From the NCBI GenBank assembly GCA_024236195.1, contig JACKKZ010000004.1, positions 186,001-250,000 of the forward strand: a DNA stretch of 64,000 nucleotides. The letters run 5' to 3'. Of this stretch, positions 29,245-36,609 are shown piece by piece (within the stretch, counting starts at the first letter, position 1; each line of letters starts with the position of its first letter). Source of the stretch: Sphingomonadaceae bacterium. GTDB lineage: Bacteria > Pseudomonadota > Alphaproteobacteria > Sphingomonadales > Sphingomonadaceae. The notes beneath the pieces were generated by a model that saw only the letters and a list, made by a program, of their open reading frames with translations, did not search any database and had not been told where the DNA came from. The translations under genes and the position numbers were made by a program.

Positions 29245-29723
29245 AGAAGGCATTCGTCCTCGGTGCTTGTGCCCTGCTCTTGTCGGCCTGTGCATCCGCC
29301 GCTTCTGAACAGGACGACGACGCCATTGAGACAGCCGTGCAGGGCTTCTATGCTTCCTATCAGCGGCCTGGCCTTGGATCGCCCGATTGGGAAGAACCCA
29401 TTTATTCGCTGCGCACAACCCGGCTGATCGGGCAGTGGCGGGTTGCACTCGGTGATGAACCGATTGACGATTTGAGCAGCTTCGGATGGCTGTGCGAATG
29501 TCAGGACTGGGACGAAACCAAATTCGCGGTCACCATCACCCGGATTGAACAGCGTGACGCAGATCATGCCGTGGCTGATGTCACCATTGACCTCGGTTGG
29601 GATGCAAAGACGACTCAACAATTGGAGTTGGTCTGGGAGAGCGATGGCTGGCACCTGGACAACATCCGCTCTGACAGCTTTCCGAATGGACTGGTGGCGG
29701 AACTGGAAGCGGCAGCGAAATAA
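29241..29723 (+). CDS. Small DUF3828-like lipoprotein
   Basis: The 160-residue product starts with GTG overlapping the cysS stop. The N-terminus KKAFVLGACALLLSACAS is a clear lipoprotein signal with lipobox LSAC. An in-frame ATG at 29226 would add five residues but spoil the compact n-region. The mature domain (AVQGFYASYQ, FAVTITRIEQRDADHAVADV, ELVWESDGWHLDNIRSD) resembles the DUF3828 fold, a small NTF2-like alpha+beta domain found in exported proteins. Function is unknown. It converges on the 2OG oxygenase gene with only nine bases between stops. Confidence 0.75.
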   Translation: MKKAFVLGACALLLSACASAASEQDDDAIETAVQGFYASYQRPGLGSPDWEEPIYSLRTTRLIGQWRVALGDEPIDDLSSFGWLCECQDWDETKFAVTITRIEQRDADHAVADVTIDLGWDAKTTQQLELVWESDGWHLDNIRSDSFPNGLVAELEAAAK

Positions 29724-29732
29724 GAAGCCTGC

Positions 29733-30347
29733 CTAGCCCCGCGCCCGCAAAACCCAGCAATTCACCGCAAAGCGCATGTCCTCGAACCGGTCACCCGGCA
29801 GGCTGACAGGCGCGACTTCATGCGGGGCGATGGACGGGAAGCTGACCAGCCGGTTGTGGCGAGCCTCCAGCGCAATCGGTTCATCATTCCCACGATAGGG
29901 GTGGAGCAGCAAATCTCCTCCAGTAAAGGCTGCTGGCCGGACATGGACATAATAGACCGCCGTCAGCAGCCTGTCGCCAGCCGGGCTGTCGCCATAGGCC
30001 AGCGTGTCCGTGTGCTGGCGGAAATAGGCGCCGTCGCCATGGGCCGTCAGGTCCAGCTCCACCGTTGCGATGGGGAAGGGGGCCAGCCCCGTGGCTGCCA
30101 GCAGCTCCGGCAAGGCCGCGCGCAGCGCTTGCTCCAGAACGGCTCCTGCCTCGCCCAGTGAACCGCAATACCGCAGCGAGCGCCGATAGGCATGGCCTTC
30201 GCTCGTCGAACCAGCGCGGATCACTGTTGTCGGCTCGAACTGGTCCCGCCGCGCCAGCGCAAAGTCCAGCCAGCCTTGCGCCACTTCTGGCGGGAGGAAT
30301 TCATCCAGCACGGCATATTTGGGAAACAGCGCCTTGGCCATGCGCAT
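29733..30347 (-). CDS. 2-oxoglutarate/Fe(II)-dependent oxygenase (prolyl hydroxylase-like)
   Basis: The 204-residue protein has the double-stranded beta-helix oxygenase signature: HxD at His112/Asp114 in FRQHTDTLAYGD, the distal His176 in SIAPHEVAPV, and Arg187 as the probable 2-oxoglutarate contact. The overall pattern (LTAVYYVHVRPAAFTGGDLL) matches prolyl 4-hydroxylase/PKHD-type bacterial enzymes that hydroxylate an unknown substrate. It is transcribed divergently from a D-2-hydroxyacid dehydrogenase gene, 56 bases apart. The biological role cannot be inferred further. Confidence 0.82.
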   Translation of the reverse strand: MRMAKALFPKYAVLDEFLPPEVAQGWLDFALARRDQFEPTTVIRAGSTSEGHAYRRSLRYCGSLGEAGAVLEQALRAALPELLAATGLAPFPIATVELDLTAHGDGAYFRQHTDTLAYGDSPAGDRLLTAVYYVHVRPAAFTGGDLLLHPYRGNDEPIALEARHNRLVSFPSIAPHEVAPVSLPGDRFEDMRFAVNCWVLRARG

Positions 30348-30403
30348 ACCCTTGACCTTGCCGGTCAGGATGGCAAGCCCGCAGCGAAAGTGAGAATGAA
30401 GCC

Positions 30404-31342
30404 ATGACCCTTGCCGTCCTGTCCGCCCTCATGCGCCCGCTGGTGGAGCCGCAATTGCCACCGGGGATCGAAGCGCGCTTCTACAGCTCGCCGGAAGAAA
30501 TGCTGGCGCTTGCGCCAGAGGCGGAAATCGGCTGGTTCGACATGGAGGACAAGGCGCCAATGATTGAGGCGGTGCGGCGCGCGGGCAAGCTGCGCTGGCT
30601 CAACTCCATCTTTACCGGGCTGGATTTCCTGCCGTTGGACCTGCTGGCGGAGCGCAAGGTCACCATCACACACGGGGCGGGGCTCGTTGCCGCTGCCGTG
30701 GCTGATTACGCGCTGATGGGGATGCTGGTGATTGCCAAGGATTACCGCAATGTCGTGCGTGCGCAGGATCGCCATGACTGGTTGGTGCAGTCGCCCGGCG
30801 AGATGGAACTGGAAGGCACGAAAGCGCTCATCCTCGGCTATGGCGAAATCGGCCGTCGCATCGCCGTGCGCTTGCAGGCTTTTGGAGTTGAGACGGTCCC
30901 CGTCCGGCGCAGCCCGCAAGCCGGGGAACTTGGCCCGGATGACTGGCGATCCCGATTGGGCGAGTTCGACTGGCTGATTCTGGCCTTGCCTTCAACTGGC
31001 GAAACTCATGCCGTAATTGGTGCGGGGGAGTTGGCCGCAATGAAATCGAGCGCGGTGCTGGTCAATATCGCGCGCGGCTCCGTGGTGGATCAGGATGCGC
31101 TGGTGGACGTGTTGGAGAAGAGAGCAATTGCGGGGGCGCTCCTCGATGTCACCACGCCGGAACCCTTGCCTGCTGATCACCCGCTTTGGTCATTGGACAA
31201 TGCCCATATCACCATGCATCTTTCGGGGCGTGCACAGGCAACCGCGTTCCAGAAAGCAGCACAAAGATTTGTTCGGAATCTCGCCCGTTATGAAGGTGGT
31301 GAGCCCGTCACTCCGCAATTCGATCCGCGTCTCGGCTATTGA
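30404..31342 (+). CDS. D-isomer-specific 2-hydroxyacid dehydrogenase
   Basis: The 312-residue NAD(P)-dependent dehydrogenase has a split substrate domain and a Rossmann domain with GYGEIGRRIAVRL. The catalytic residues fall in NIARGSVVDQDALV (Arg) and ITMHLSGRA (His). It would interconvert a 2-oxoacid and a D-2-hydroxyacid such as glyoxylate/glycolate or hydroxypyruvate/glycerate; specificity is not readable. A good purine-rich AAGTGAGAATG region precedes the start. It is followed by a 171-base leader and the acetolactate-synthase-like gene, so a 2-oxoacid theme is possible. Confidence 0.88.
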   Translation: MTLAVLSALMRPLVEPQLPPGIEARFYSSPEEMLALAPEAEIGWFDMEDKAPMIEAVRRAGKLRWLNSIFTGLDFLPLDLLAERKVTITHGAGLVAAAVADYALMGMLVIAKDYRNVVRAQDRHDWLVQSPGEMELEGTKALILGYGEIGRRIAVRLQAFGVETVPVRRSPQAGELGPDDWRSRLGEFDWLILALPSTGETHAVIGAGELAAMKSSAVLVNIARGSVVDQDALVDVLEKRAIAGALLDVTTPEPLPADHPLWSLDNAHITMHLSGRAQATAFQKAAQRFVRNLARYEGGEPVTPQFDPRLGY

Positions 31343-31513
31343 TCCTGGCTACACGTTGCGAGACTTTTGCAATAAGGGGGTTACACCGGGTCATCCATTT
31401 GATACCCCTTGAAACAAGAGCGAAGGGGGGCAGCGAGTTTCGCAACTTCGCCGTAGGTCGCATTGGCAATCTGGGAGACGCGCAGAGCGCGCGTCGCAAC
31501 GGGAGTTTGTGCG
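31343..31513 (+). other. Leader region of the ThDP enzyme gene with repeated TCGCAAC elements
   Basis: This 171-base gap holds CGTTGCGA at 31354-31361, its exact reverse complement TCGCAACG at 31494-31501, and a further TCGCAAC at 31440-31446. A small hairpin ACGCGC/GCGCGT lies near 31478-31495. No riboswitch class was recognised and no clear -10/-35 pair was seen. Confidence 0.3.
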
Positions 31514-33178
31514 ATGGCCGAAGGTAACGGCAAGAAGAAAGCATCCGACCTTTTCATTGAATGTCTCGAGGCGGAAGGCTGCGAGTATATCTTCGGCGTT
31601 CCGGGCGAGGAAAATCTCGACCTGCTGGATTCGCTCTCCCGTTCCAAGTCGATCAAGCTGGTGCTGACCCGGCATGAACAGGGCGCAGGCTTCATGGCGG
31701 CAACCTATGGCCGCCATACGGGCAAGACCGGCGTGTGCATGGCGACGCTTGGCCCCGGTGCGACCAATTTCGTTACCGCTGCTGCCTATGCCCAATTGGG
31801 CGGCATGCCGATGATGATGATCACCGGGCAGAAGCCGATCAAGAAATCAAAACAGGGCCGGTTCCAGATCCTTGATGTGGTGGGGATGATGGGGCCGATC
31901 ACGAAATATACGCACCAGCTGGCTTCGGCGGACAATATTCCCAGCCGTATTCGCGAGGCCTATCGCCTGGCGGAAGAGGAGAAGCCGGGTGCCGTGCATC
32001 TGGAGCTGCCGGAAGATATTGCGGACGAGCACACCGACTCTTCGCCGATCCTGCGTTCAACTGCGCGGAGACCTTCGGCTGAAGAAAAGGCTGTGCGGCA
32101 GGCGGTAAAGGCGATTGAAGGGGCCAAGGCGCCGGTGCTTGTGATTGGTGCCGGTGCCAATCGGAAAATGACCGGGCGGATGCTGCTGCAATTCGTCGAG
32201 AAGACCGGTATCCCCTTCCTCACCACCCAGATGGGCAAGGGCGTGATTGACGAGCGCCACCCGCTGTTCCTCGGCTGTGCGGCGCTGTCGGCGGGCGACT
32301 TTGTCCATCGTGCGGTCGAGGATTCGGACTGCATCATCAATGTCGGCCATGACGTGATCGAAAAGCCGCCCTTCTTCATGCAGCAGGGCGGACCTTGCGT
32401 GATCCATGTCAGCACCAAGACAGCGGAAGTTGACCCGGTCTATTTCCCGCAGATCGAAGTGATCGGCGATATCGCCAATGCCATTTGGCAGATGAAGGAA
32501 GATATCTCCCCGAACCTGTCATGGAATTTCGATCACATGCTCGCCTATCGCAAGGCGGAGGTGGAGCATACAGGCGGGCTGGCCAAGGATGATCGCTTCC
32601 CGATCTTCCCGCCCCATCTTGTCCAGCAGGTGCGTGATTGCCTGCCGCATGACGGGATCATTTGCCTCGACAATGGCGTGTACAAGATCTGGTTTGCGCG
32701 TGGTTACACCGCTTATCTGCCGAACACCGTGCTGCTCGACAATGCGCTCGCCACCATGGGGGCAGGCCTGCCCAGCGCGATGATGAGCGCGATGCTCTAT
32801 CCGGACCGCAAGGTGATGGCGATATGCGGCGATGGCGGCTTCATGATGAACGATCAGGAGATGGAGACCGCGGTGCGCCTCGGCCTCAATCTCACGGTGC
32901 TGATTCTTCGCGACGATTCCTACGGGATGATCCGCTGGAAACAGGCGAATATGGGCTTTGAAGATTGGGGTCTGACCTATGGCAATCCCGACTATGTCAA
33001 ATTCGCGGAGAGCTTTGGTGCAAAGGGCCACCGGATCGAAAGCAGCGAACATCTGACCAAGGTGCTGGCCGAATGCCGCGATACGCCGGGCGTGCATCTG
33101 ATTGATTGCCCGGTCGATTATTCGGAGAACGACCAGATCCTGAATATTGATATCAAGAAGCTCAGCAAGGAGCTTTGA
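31514..33178 (+). CDS. Acetolactate synthase large-subunit-like ThDP enzyme
   Basis: The 554-residue protein has the three-domain layout of thiamine diphosphate enzymes: a pyrimidine-binding domain with the catalytic Glu55 (LTRHEQGAGF), a central Rossmann-like domain (VLVIGAGANRKM), and a pyrophosphate-binding domain with GDGGFMMNDQEMETAVR. The sequence follows acetolactate synthase catalytic subunits. No regulatory small subunit (ilvN) is adjacent, and an aldehyde dehydrogenase follows, which suggests a catabolic 2-oxoacid-decarboxylating role instead of branched-chain synthesis. Start at 31514 is preferred because GGGAG lies upstream; the frame is open to 31463 but without a signal. The annotation as acetolactate synthase is provisional. 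Confidence 0.85.
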   Translation: MAEGNGKKKASDLFIECLEAEGCEYIFGVPGEENLDLLDSLSRSKSIKLVLTRHEQGAGFMAATYGRHTGKTGVCMATLGPGATNFVTAAAYAQLGGMPMMMITGQKPIKKSKQGRFQILDVVGMMGPITKYTHQLASADNIPSRIREAYRLAEEEKPGAVHLELPEDIADEHTDSSPILRSTARRPSAEEKAVRQAVKAIEGAKAPVLVIGAGANRKMTGRMLLQFVEKTGIPFLTTQMGKGVIDERHPLFLGCAALSAGDFVHRAVEDSDCIINVGHDVIEKPPFFMQQGGPCVIHVSTKTAEVDPVYFPQIEVIGDIANAIWQMKEDISPNLSWNFDHMLAYRKAEVEHTGGLAKDDRFPIFPPHLVQQVRDCLPHDGIICLDNGVYKIWFARGYTAYLPNTVLLDNALATMGAGLPSAMMSAMLYPDRKVMAICGDGGFMMNDQEMETAVRLGLNLTVLILRDDSYGMIRWKQANMGFEDWGLTYGNPDYVKFAESFGAKGHRIESSEHLTKVLAECRDTPGVHLIDCPVDYSENDQILNIDIKKLSKEL

Positions 33179-33187
33179 ACCGGCATC

Positions 33188-33274
33188 GTCACCCCGGCCT
33201 GCGAGCCGGGGTCCCGCTTGGTTTCTCGCGGCGGGGAAGAAGAAGGCGGGATCCCGGATCAAGTCCGGGATGAC
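33188..33274. repeat. Interspersed palindromic repeat between two metabolic genes
   Basis: The left arm beginning GTCACCCCGG and the right arm ending CCGGGATGAC are long imperfect reverse complements; each arm also contains its own CCCGG..CCGGG palindrome. This resembles the family of GTCATCCCGGACTTGATCCG-type repeats scattered through many alphaproteobacterial genomes. No second copy was found in this window. The following reading frame runs open through it, which can mislead start calling. Confidence 0.7.
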
Positions 33275-33290
33275 GTGGAGATTGTTTCAA

Positions 33291-34733
33291 GTGGTCCAGC
33301 TCAAAGACACCTATCCGCTCTACCTCAACAACAAGGCCGCGCAGCCCAACACGGATCTGGCGGTGACCGACAAGTTCACCGGCGAAGTCGCCTTCCGCTG
33401 CGCGCTGGCGACGCCCGACATTATCGACGAGGCGATTGCCGGGGCGGTACGTGCGGCAGAGCCGATGGCGCGCATGGCAAGCTATGAGAAGCAGGATGTG
33501 CTCAACCACTGCGTCACCCGTTTCCGCGAGCGGTTTGACGAGCTGGCCTATGCGCTCTGCATCGAAGCGGGCAAGCCGATCAAGGATGCGGAAGGCGAAG
33601 TCTCCCGCCTGATCGACACCTTCCGCATCGGCGCGGAAGAGGCGGTGCGCAATTATGGCGAGGTCCAGCCGCTTGATATTTCTGCCCGGGCGAAGGGCTA
33701 TATGGGCATGTGGAAGCGGGTGCCAATCGGGCCGTGCAGCTTCATCTCTCCCTTCAATTTTCCGCTCAATCTGGCCGCGCACAAAATCGCGCCGGCCATC
33801 GCCATGGGTTGCCCCTTCGTGATGAAGCCAGCCAGCATGACCCCGCTGGGCGCGATCATCATGGGCGAAGTGCTGGCCGAATGTGACACACTGCCGGAGG
33901 GCGCGTTCTCGATCCTCCCGGCCAGCCGTGACGGGGCAGACCTGTTCACCACGGATGAACGGCTCAAGCTGCTCAGTTTCACCGGTTCACCCGGTGTGGG
34001 CTGGGACCTGAAAGCGCGGGCGGGCAAGAAGAAGGTAATCCTCGAACTGGGCGGCAATGCGGCAGTGATCGTCGATAAGGATGCCGACCTCGATCACGCG
34101 CTGGAGCGGATCATTTTCGGCGCCTTCTACCAGTCCGGCCAGAGCTGCATCGGGGTGCAGCGGATTATCATCCATGAGGATATTTATGACCGCTTCAAGG
34201 CGATGCTGGTGGCCAAGACCGGCACGCTGATCGCGGGCGACCCGAAGGACCGGGACACCTTCGTTGGTCCGATGATCTCCGAGAAAGAGGCGACCCGCCT
34301 GCATGGCTGGATCGAAGCGGCTGTGGAAGCAGGCGCGACGCTTCTATGCGGCGGCAAGCGGGAAGGGGCTATGCTTGAAGCAACTTTGTTGGAGGGCGTG
34401 CCCGCTGATTGCGATGCGGTGACGGAGGAAGCCTTCGGCCCGTTGGCGAACCTGTCCAAATTCTCCGACTTCGGCGAAGCGCTGAAGGAAGTGAATGACA
34501 GCAAATTCGGCCTGCAGGCCGGTATCTTCACCCGCGATATCCACCAGGTGCTCGACGCCTGGGACACGCTCGACGTTGGCGGCGTGGTGGTGAACGATGT
34601 GTCATCCTACCGCGTCGATAACATGCCCTATGGCGGGGTGAAGGATTCCGGTCTCGGCCGCGAAGGTATCCGCTTTGCTATGGAGGATATGAGCGAGATC
34701 CGTAACCTCGTCATCCGCCGCGAATGGGCATAA
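33291..34733 (+). CDS. Aldehyde dehydrogenase family protein
   Basis: The 480-residue NAD(P)-dependent enzyme oxidises an aldehyde to its acid. It has the conserved FISPFNFPLNL region, the SFTGSPGVG nucleotide-binding loop, the general base Glu252 in LELGGNAAV, and the nucleophile Cys286 in SGQSCIGVQR. The C-terminus carries PYGGVKDSGLGREG. The GTG at 33291 is chosen because GGAG lies ten bases upstream and it gives the normal family length; the frame stays open back to 33147 only by reading through the palindromic repeat and the end of the preceding gene. It sits downstream of the ThDP enzyme and may oxidise its product. Confidence 0.9.
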   Translation: MVQLKDTYPLYLNNKAAQPNTDLAVTDKFTGEVAFRCALATPDIIDEAIAGAVRAAEPMARMASYEKQDVLNHCVTRFRERFDELAYALCIEAGKPIKDAEGEVSRLIDTFRIGAEEAVRNYGEVQPLDISARAKGYMGMWKRVPIGPCSFISPFNFPLNLAAHKIAPAIAMGCPFVMKPASMTPLGAIIMGEVLAECDTLPEGAFSILPASRDGADLFTTDERLKLLSFTGSPGVGWDLKARAGKKKVILELGGNAAVIVDKDADLDHALERIIFGAFYQSGQSCIGVQRIIIHEDIYDRFKAMLVAKTGTLIAGDPKDRDTFVGPMISEKEATRLHGWIEAAVEAGATLLCGGKREGAMLEATLLEGVPADCDAVTEEAFGPLANLSKFSDFGEALKEVNDSKFGLQAGIFTRDIHQVLDAWDTLDVGGVVVNDVSSYRVDNMPYGGVKDSGLGREGIRFAMEDMSEIRNLVIRREWA

Positions 34734-34734
34734 A

Positions 34735-34872
34735 CTGCCCTGACATCCAGCCCTGACCGCCTGCAAATCGCGATCCTTCAGGCTTCCGGTGCTCACGACC
34801 AACAAGGTCGCTGTGCGCCGGGTCGTGAAGCCTCACAATTTTCGGCAGGTCATCATCTGGATGTCAGGGCAG
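34735..34872. repeat. Long nested inverted repeat (MITE-like element or structured RNA)
   Basis: CTGCCCTGACATCCAG (34735-34750) is the exact reverse complement of 34857-34872. Inside, CCTGC/GCAGG (34760-34764, 34845-34849), AGGCTT/AAGCCT (34780-34785, 34828-34833) and CACGACC/GGTCGTG (34794-34800, 34821-34827) pair in nested order, so the whole 138 bases can fold as one interrupted stem. It begins just after the aldehyde dehydrogenase stop and ends 16 bases before the convergent gene's stop. No target-site duplication and no T-run were seen. Confidence 0.65.
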
Positions 34873-34888
34873 CTTGGAATGCAAGGGG

Positions 34889-35248
34889 CTAGGCGTCTTC
34901 CAGCAGCAGCACCTCCAGCGTGACCTCCATCCGGGGGGAGGGCAGGAGCGTGTGCGCAACCTCGGTCACCGTCGCATCGGCGACCAGTTGGCCGGGGATC
35001 GTGAATTCGTGCTCGGGCAATACGTCGATCAGGTCTTCGGCGGCTGAAACGGCTTCCGCGCCCCTGAAGGCGTAGCGCAGCGTATGACGGCTGCCGGAAA
35101 AGGTGATGCTCGCCCAGGGCTTCTCTGCATGGCTAAGCAATTCCCCTTGCCCGTTGGAGAGTTCCCGCAGGGCCTCGCGCAAATGGTCTGCAGGCCCTCT
35201 GCGCGGTTTGCGGATGGGTTGCTTGCGCAGTGTCGGATCAGCCTGCAT
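34889..35248 (-). CDS. Hypothetical protein next to a phage-type regulator
   Basis: The 119-residue protein has a basic N-terminus (RKQPIRKPRRGPADHLREALREL) followed by a beta-rich core with FSGSRHTLRYAFRGAEAV and an acidic C-terminus. No family was recognised. Its start overlaps by 11 bases the end of the small HTH-like gene upstream on the same strand, so they form an operon. Codon pattern and coupling support it as a real gene. It could be a conserved sphingomonad accessory protein linked to the S24 regulator. Confidence 0.65.
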   Translation of the reverse strand: MQADPTLRKQPIRKPRRGPADHLREALRELSNGQGELLSHAEKPWASITFSGSRHTLRYAFRGAEAVSAAEDLIDVLPEHEFTIPGQLVADATVTEVAHTLLPSPRMEVTLEVLLLEDA

Positions 35249-35426
35249 GGGCGCCCCCCTGATAATTGTTCATGAAATGTTCCACGCGCCTTTCAGTGTA
35301 AGGGCGGGGCAGGCGGCCATTGCGCAAATCGAGCACGAAGCGCGGATCATGCGTGGCGAGACGGCCGAACTTGGTAGCGGGCATATCGTGTTCGCGCAGG
35401 AACTTCTCGATGGATCGGATCAACAT
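35238..35426 (-). CDS. Small helix-turn-helix-like protein
   Basis: The 62-residue product reads like a compact DNA-binding domain: FLREHDMPATKFGRLATHDP, then FVLDLRNGRLPRPYTERRVE, the pattern of short Cro-like helix-turn-helix proteins. It is transcribed divergently from the S24-type repressor, with 122 bases between them, which is the geometry of a repressor/Cro switch. It overlaps the next gene on its strand by 11 bases. The assignment as a regulator is inference; it is too short for certainty. Confidence 0.6.
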   Translation of the reverse strand: MLIRSIEKFLREHDMPATKFGRLATHDPRFVLDLRNGRLPRPYTERRVEHFMNNYQGGAHAG

Positions 35427-35492
35427 GGCATCTCCCCGTAATGGCAGCGGACGAATCGACTTCCACCTTTTGTTCTACTCGAAATCCAACTT

Positions 35493-35523
35493 GTCTAGGA
35501 AAAATACATCGTGTAGGAAGAAT
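35493..35523. promoter_or_regulatory. Direct-repeat pair, possible operator between divergent genes
   Basis: GTCTAGGAAAAAT (35493-35505) and GTGTAGGAAGAAT (35511-35523) are 13-base direct repeats with two mismatches and an 18-base period, in an AT-rich gap 25 bases before the S24 regulator start. They could be binding sites for that regulator or its divergent partner. Confidence 0.4.
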
Positions 35524-35548
35524 CTCATCCAATATGCAGGAATTTGCC

Positions 35549-36193
35549 ATGAGTGATGCACAACAGCGCTTGCTGGAGCTCGCGGAAGAGCGGGGCAGTA
35601 GCCTCTCTGGTCTGTCGCGACTGATCGGCAGGAATGCGACATATTTGCAGCAATTCATCCGCAAAGGCAGCCCGAAGAAGCTGGAGGAAGAAGACCGCCG
35701 CGTGCTGGCGGAATTTTTCGGCGTGCCCGAATCGGAATTGGGCGGGCGGGAGGAAAATTCCTACGCTGCGCCGGTGAAGGCAGCGAAAAGTGATTGGGTT
35801 GATGTCCCGCGCCTGCCGCTGGGGGCCTCAGCCGGGCCGGGCGCCATCGCGCAGGAAGAGGCGCCGTTTGACAGCTTCCGCTTCTCCCGCCGCTGGCTGC
35901 GCGAACAGGGGCTCGATGCCGCCATGCTCTCTGCCATTGCGGTGGAGGGCGACAGCATGGAGCCGCTACTGCGCCATGGCGACGAAATCCTCGTCGATCG
36001 CACCCCGCGTCCCCTACGCGACGGTATCCATGTGCTGCGGGTAGGGGAAAGCCTGCTGGTCAAACGCGTCGCCCAATCCGTGCCGGGGCGGGTGACCCTG
36101 CTCAGCCAGAACCTCGCCTATCCGCCTGTCGAAGTCGATCTCGACGATGTCGATGTGATCGGCCGGGTGGTTTGGAAGGGGGGGAGGTTGTGA
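35549..36193 (+). CDS. XRE/S24 family (LexA/CI-like) transcriptional regulator
   Basis: The 214-residue protein has an N-terminal helix-turn-helix domain (LSGLSRLIGRNATYLQQFIR) and a C-terminal S24 peptidase domain with Ser136 (EGDSMEP) and Lys172 (LLVKRVAQ) as the catalytic dyad. An Ala-Gly pair at 95-96 (GASAGPG) is a possible self-cleavage site. Such proteins repress phage-like or stress genes and may be inactivated by RecA-stimulated autocleavage. ATG 35549 is chosen because AGGAA lies eight bases upstream; the frame is open to 35441 and another ATG lies at 35534. No phage structural or integration genes are nearby, so this looks like a domesticated regulator. Confidence 0.88.
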   Translation: MSDAQQRLLELAEERGSSLSGLSRLIGRNATYLQQFIRKGSPKKLEEEDRRVLAEFFGVPESELGGREENSYAAPVKAAKSDWVDVPRLPLGASAGPGAIAQEEAPFDSFRFSRRWLREQGLDAAMLSAIAVEGDSMEPLLRHGDEILVDRTPRPLRDGIHVLRVGESLLVKRVAQSVPGRVTLLSQNLAYPPVEVDLDDVDVIGRVVWKGGRL

Positions 36194-36249
36194 GCTACAT
36201 CTGGCTTCGATGGTGAGGTTCGATAAAATCTTGTTGGATGGAGGCCGAA

Positions 36250-36465
36250 ATGGTTGGAAAATTGGGGAAGTTTCGTGTTGAATATGGGGTTCACGGCGCG
36301 TCGATCCATGCGGTCTCGAACAAGTTAACTCCAAGCTGTCTTTCAGAAGGCGAAATAGCAGAATGCGTTGACGCGTTGAAGGCAGATCTGGATGCTTGTG
36401 CCCGTGAGATGAATCGTCGGGCGAAGTCTGAATATGAGAAATTTATGAGAGGCGGTCGTGAGTGA
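36250..36465 (+). CDS. Small hypothetical protein (71 residues)
   Basis: The start at 36250 has a perfect GGAGG six bases upstream; an ATG at 36238 lies before that signal. The product begins MVGKLGKFRVEYGVHGASIH and continues with a helical, charged segment (LSEGEIAECVDALKADLDAC) and a basic end. It resembles a common type of small bacterial protein of about 70 residues with a conserved EGEI...LKADLD pattern and unknown role. The surrounding DNA is visibly less GC-rich than the window average. It overlaps the next tiny gene by eight bases. Confidence 0.6.
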   Translation: MVGKLGKFRVEYGVHGASIHAVSNKLTPSCLSEGEIAECVDALKADLDACAREMNRRAKSEYEKFMRGGRE

Positions 36466-36601
36466 TAGCGTAAAAATTGCTTTGATCTTGTCCATCGCCG
36501 CGATTGTTTGTGTCGGGCTATTCATCTATTTTTCGCCGTACCATTCTTGTGTACGCGCGAATGGCGAAGGCTCAGAGTACATCTGTGCCCAGAAAAGCTG
36601 A
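36458..36601 (+). CDS. Membrane microprotein (47 residues)
   Basis: A GTG at 36458 opens a 47-codon frame overlapping the end of the previous gene. The product has a polar N-terminus (SDSVKI), one strong membrane segment (ALILSIAAIVCVGLFIYF) and a short tail with two cysteines (SPYHSCVRANG and YICAQKS), which could lie in the periplasm and form a disulfide. The overlap and clean topology support it, but there is no family match and no separate ribosome binding site, so translation would depend on coupling. Confidence 0.5.
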   Translation: MSDSVKIALILSIAAIVCVGLFIYFSPYHSCVRANGEGSEYICAQKS

Positions 36602-36609
36602 GATAAAGA

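Noticed and set aside
33147..33290. Longer aldehyde dehydrogenase N-terminus through the palindromic repeat
   Set aside because: The extra residues are repeat-encoded and overlap the preceding gene; family length and a GGAG signal favour GTG 33291.
34889..36601. Prophage remnant
   Set aside because: Only a repressor-like gene and small genes are present; no integrase, attachment-site repeats, portal or tail genes.
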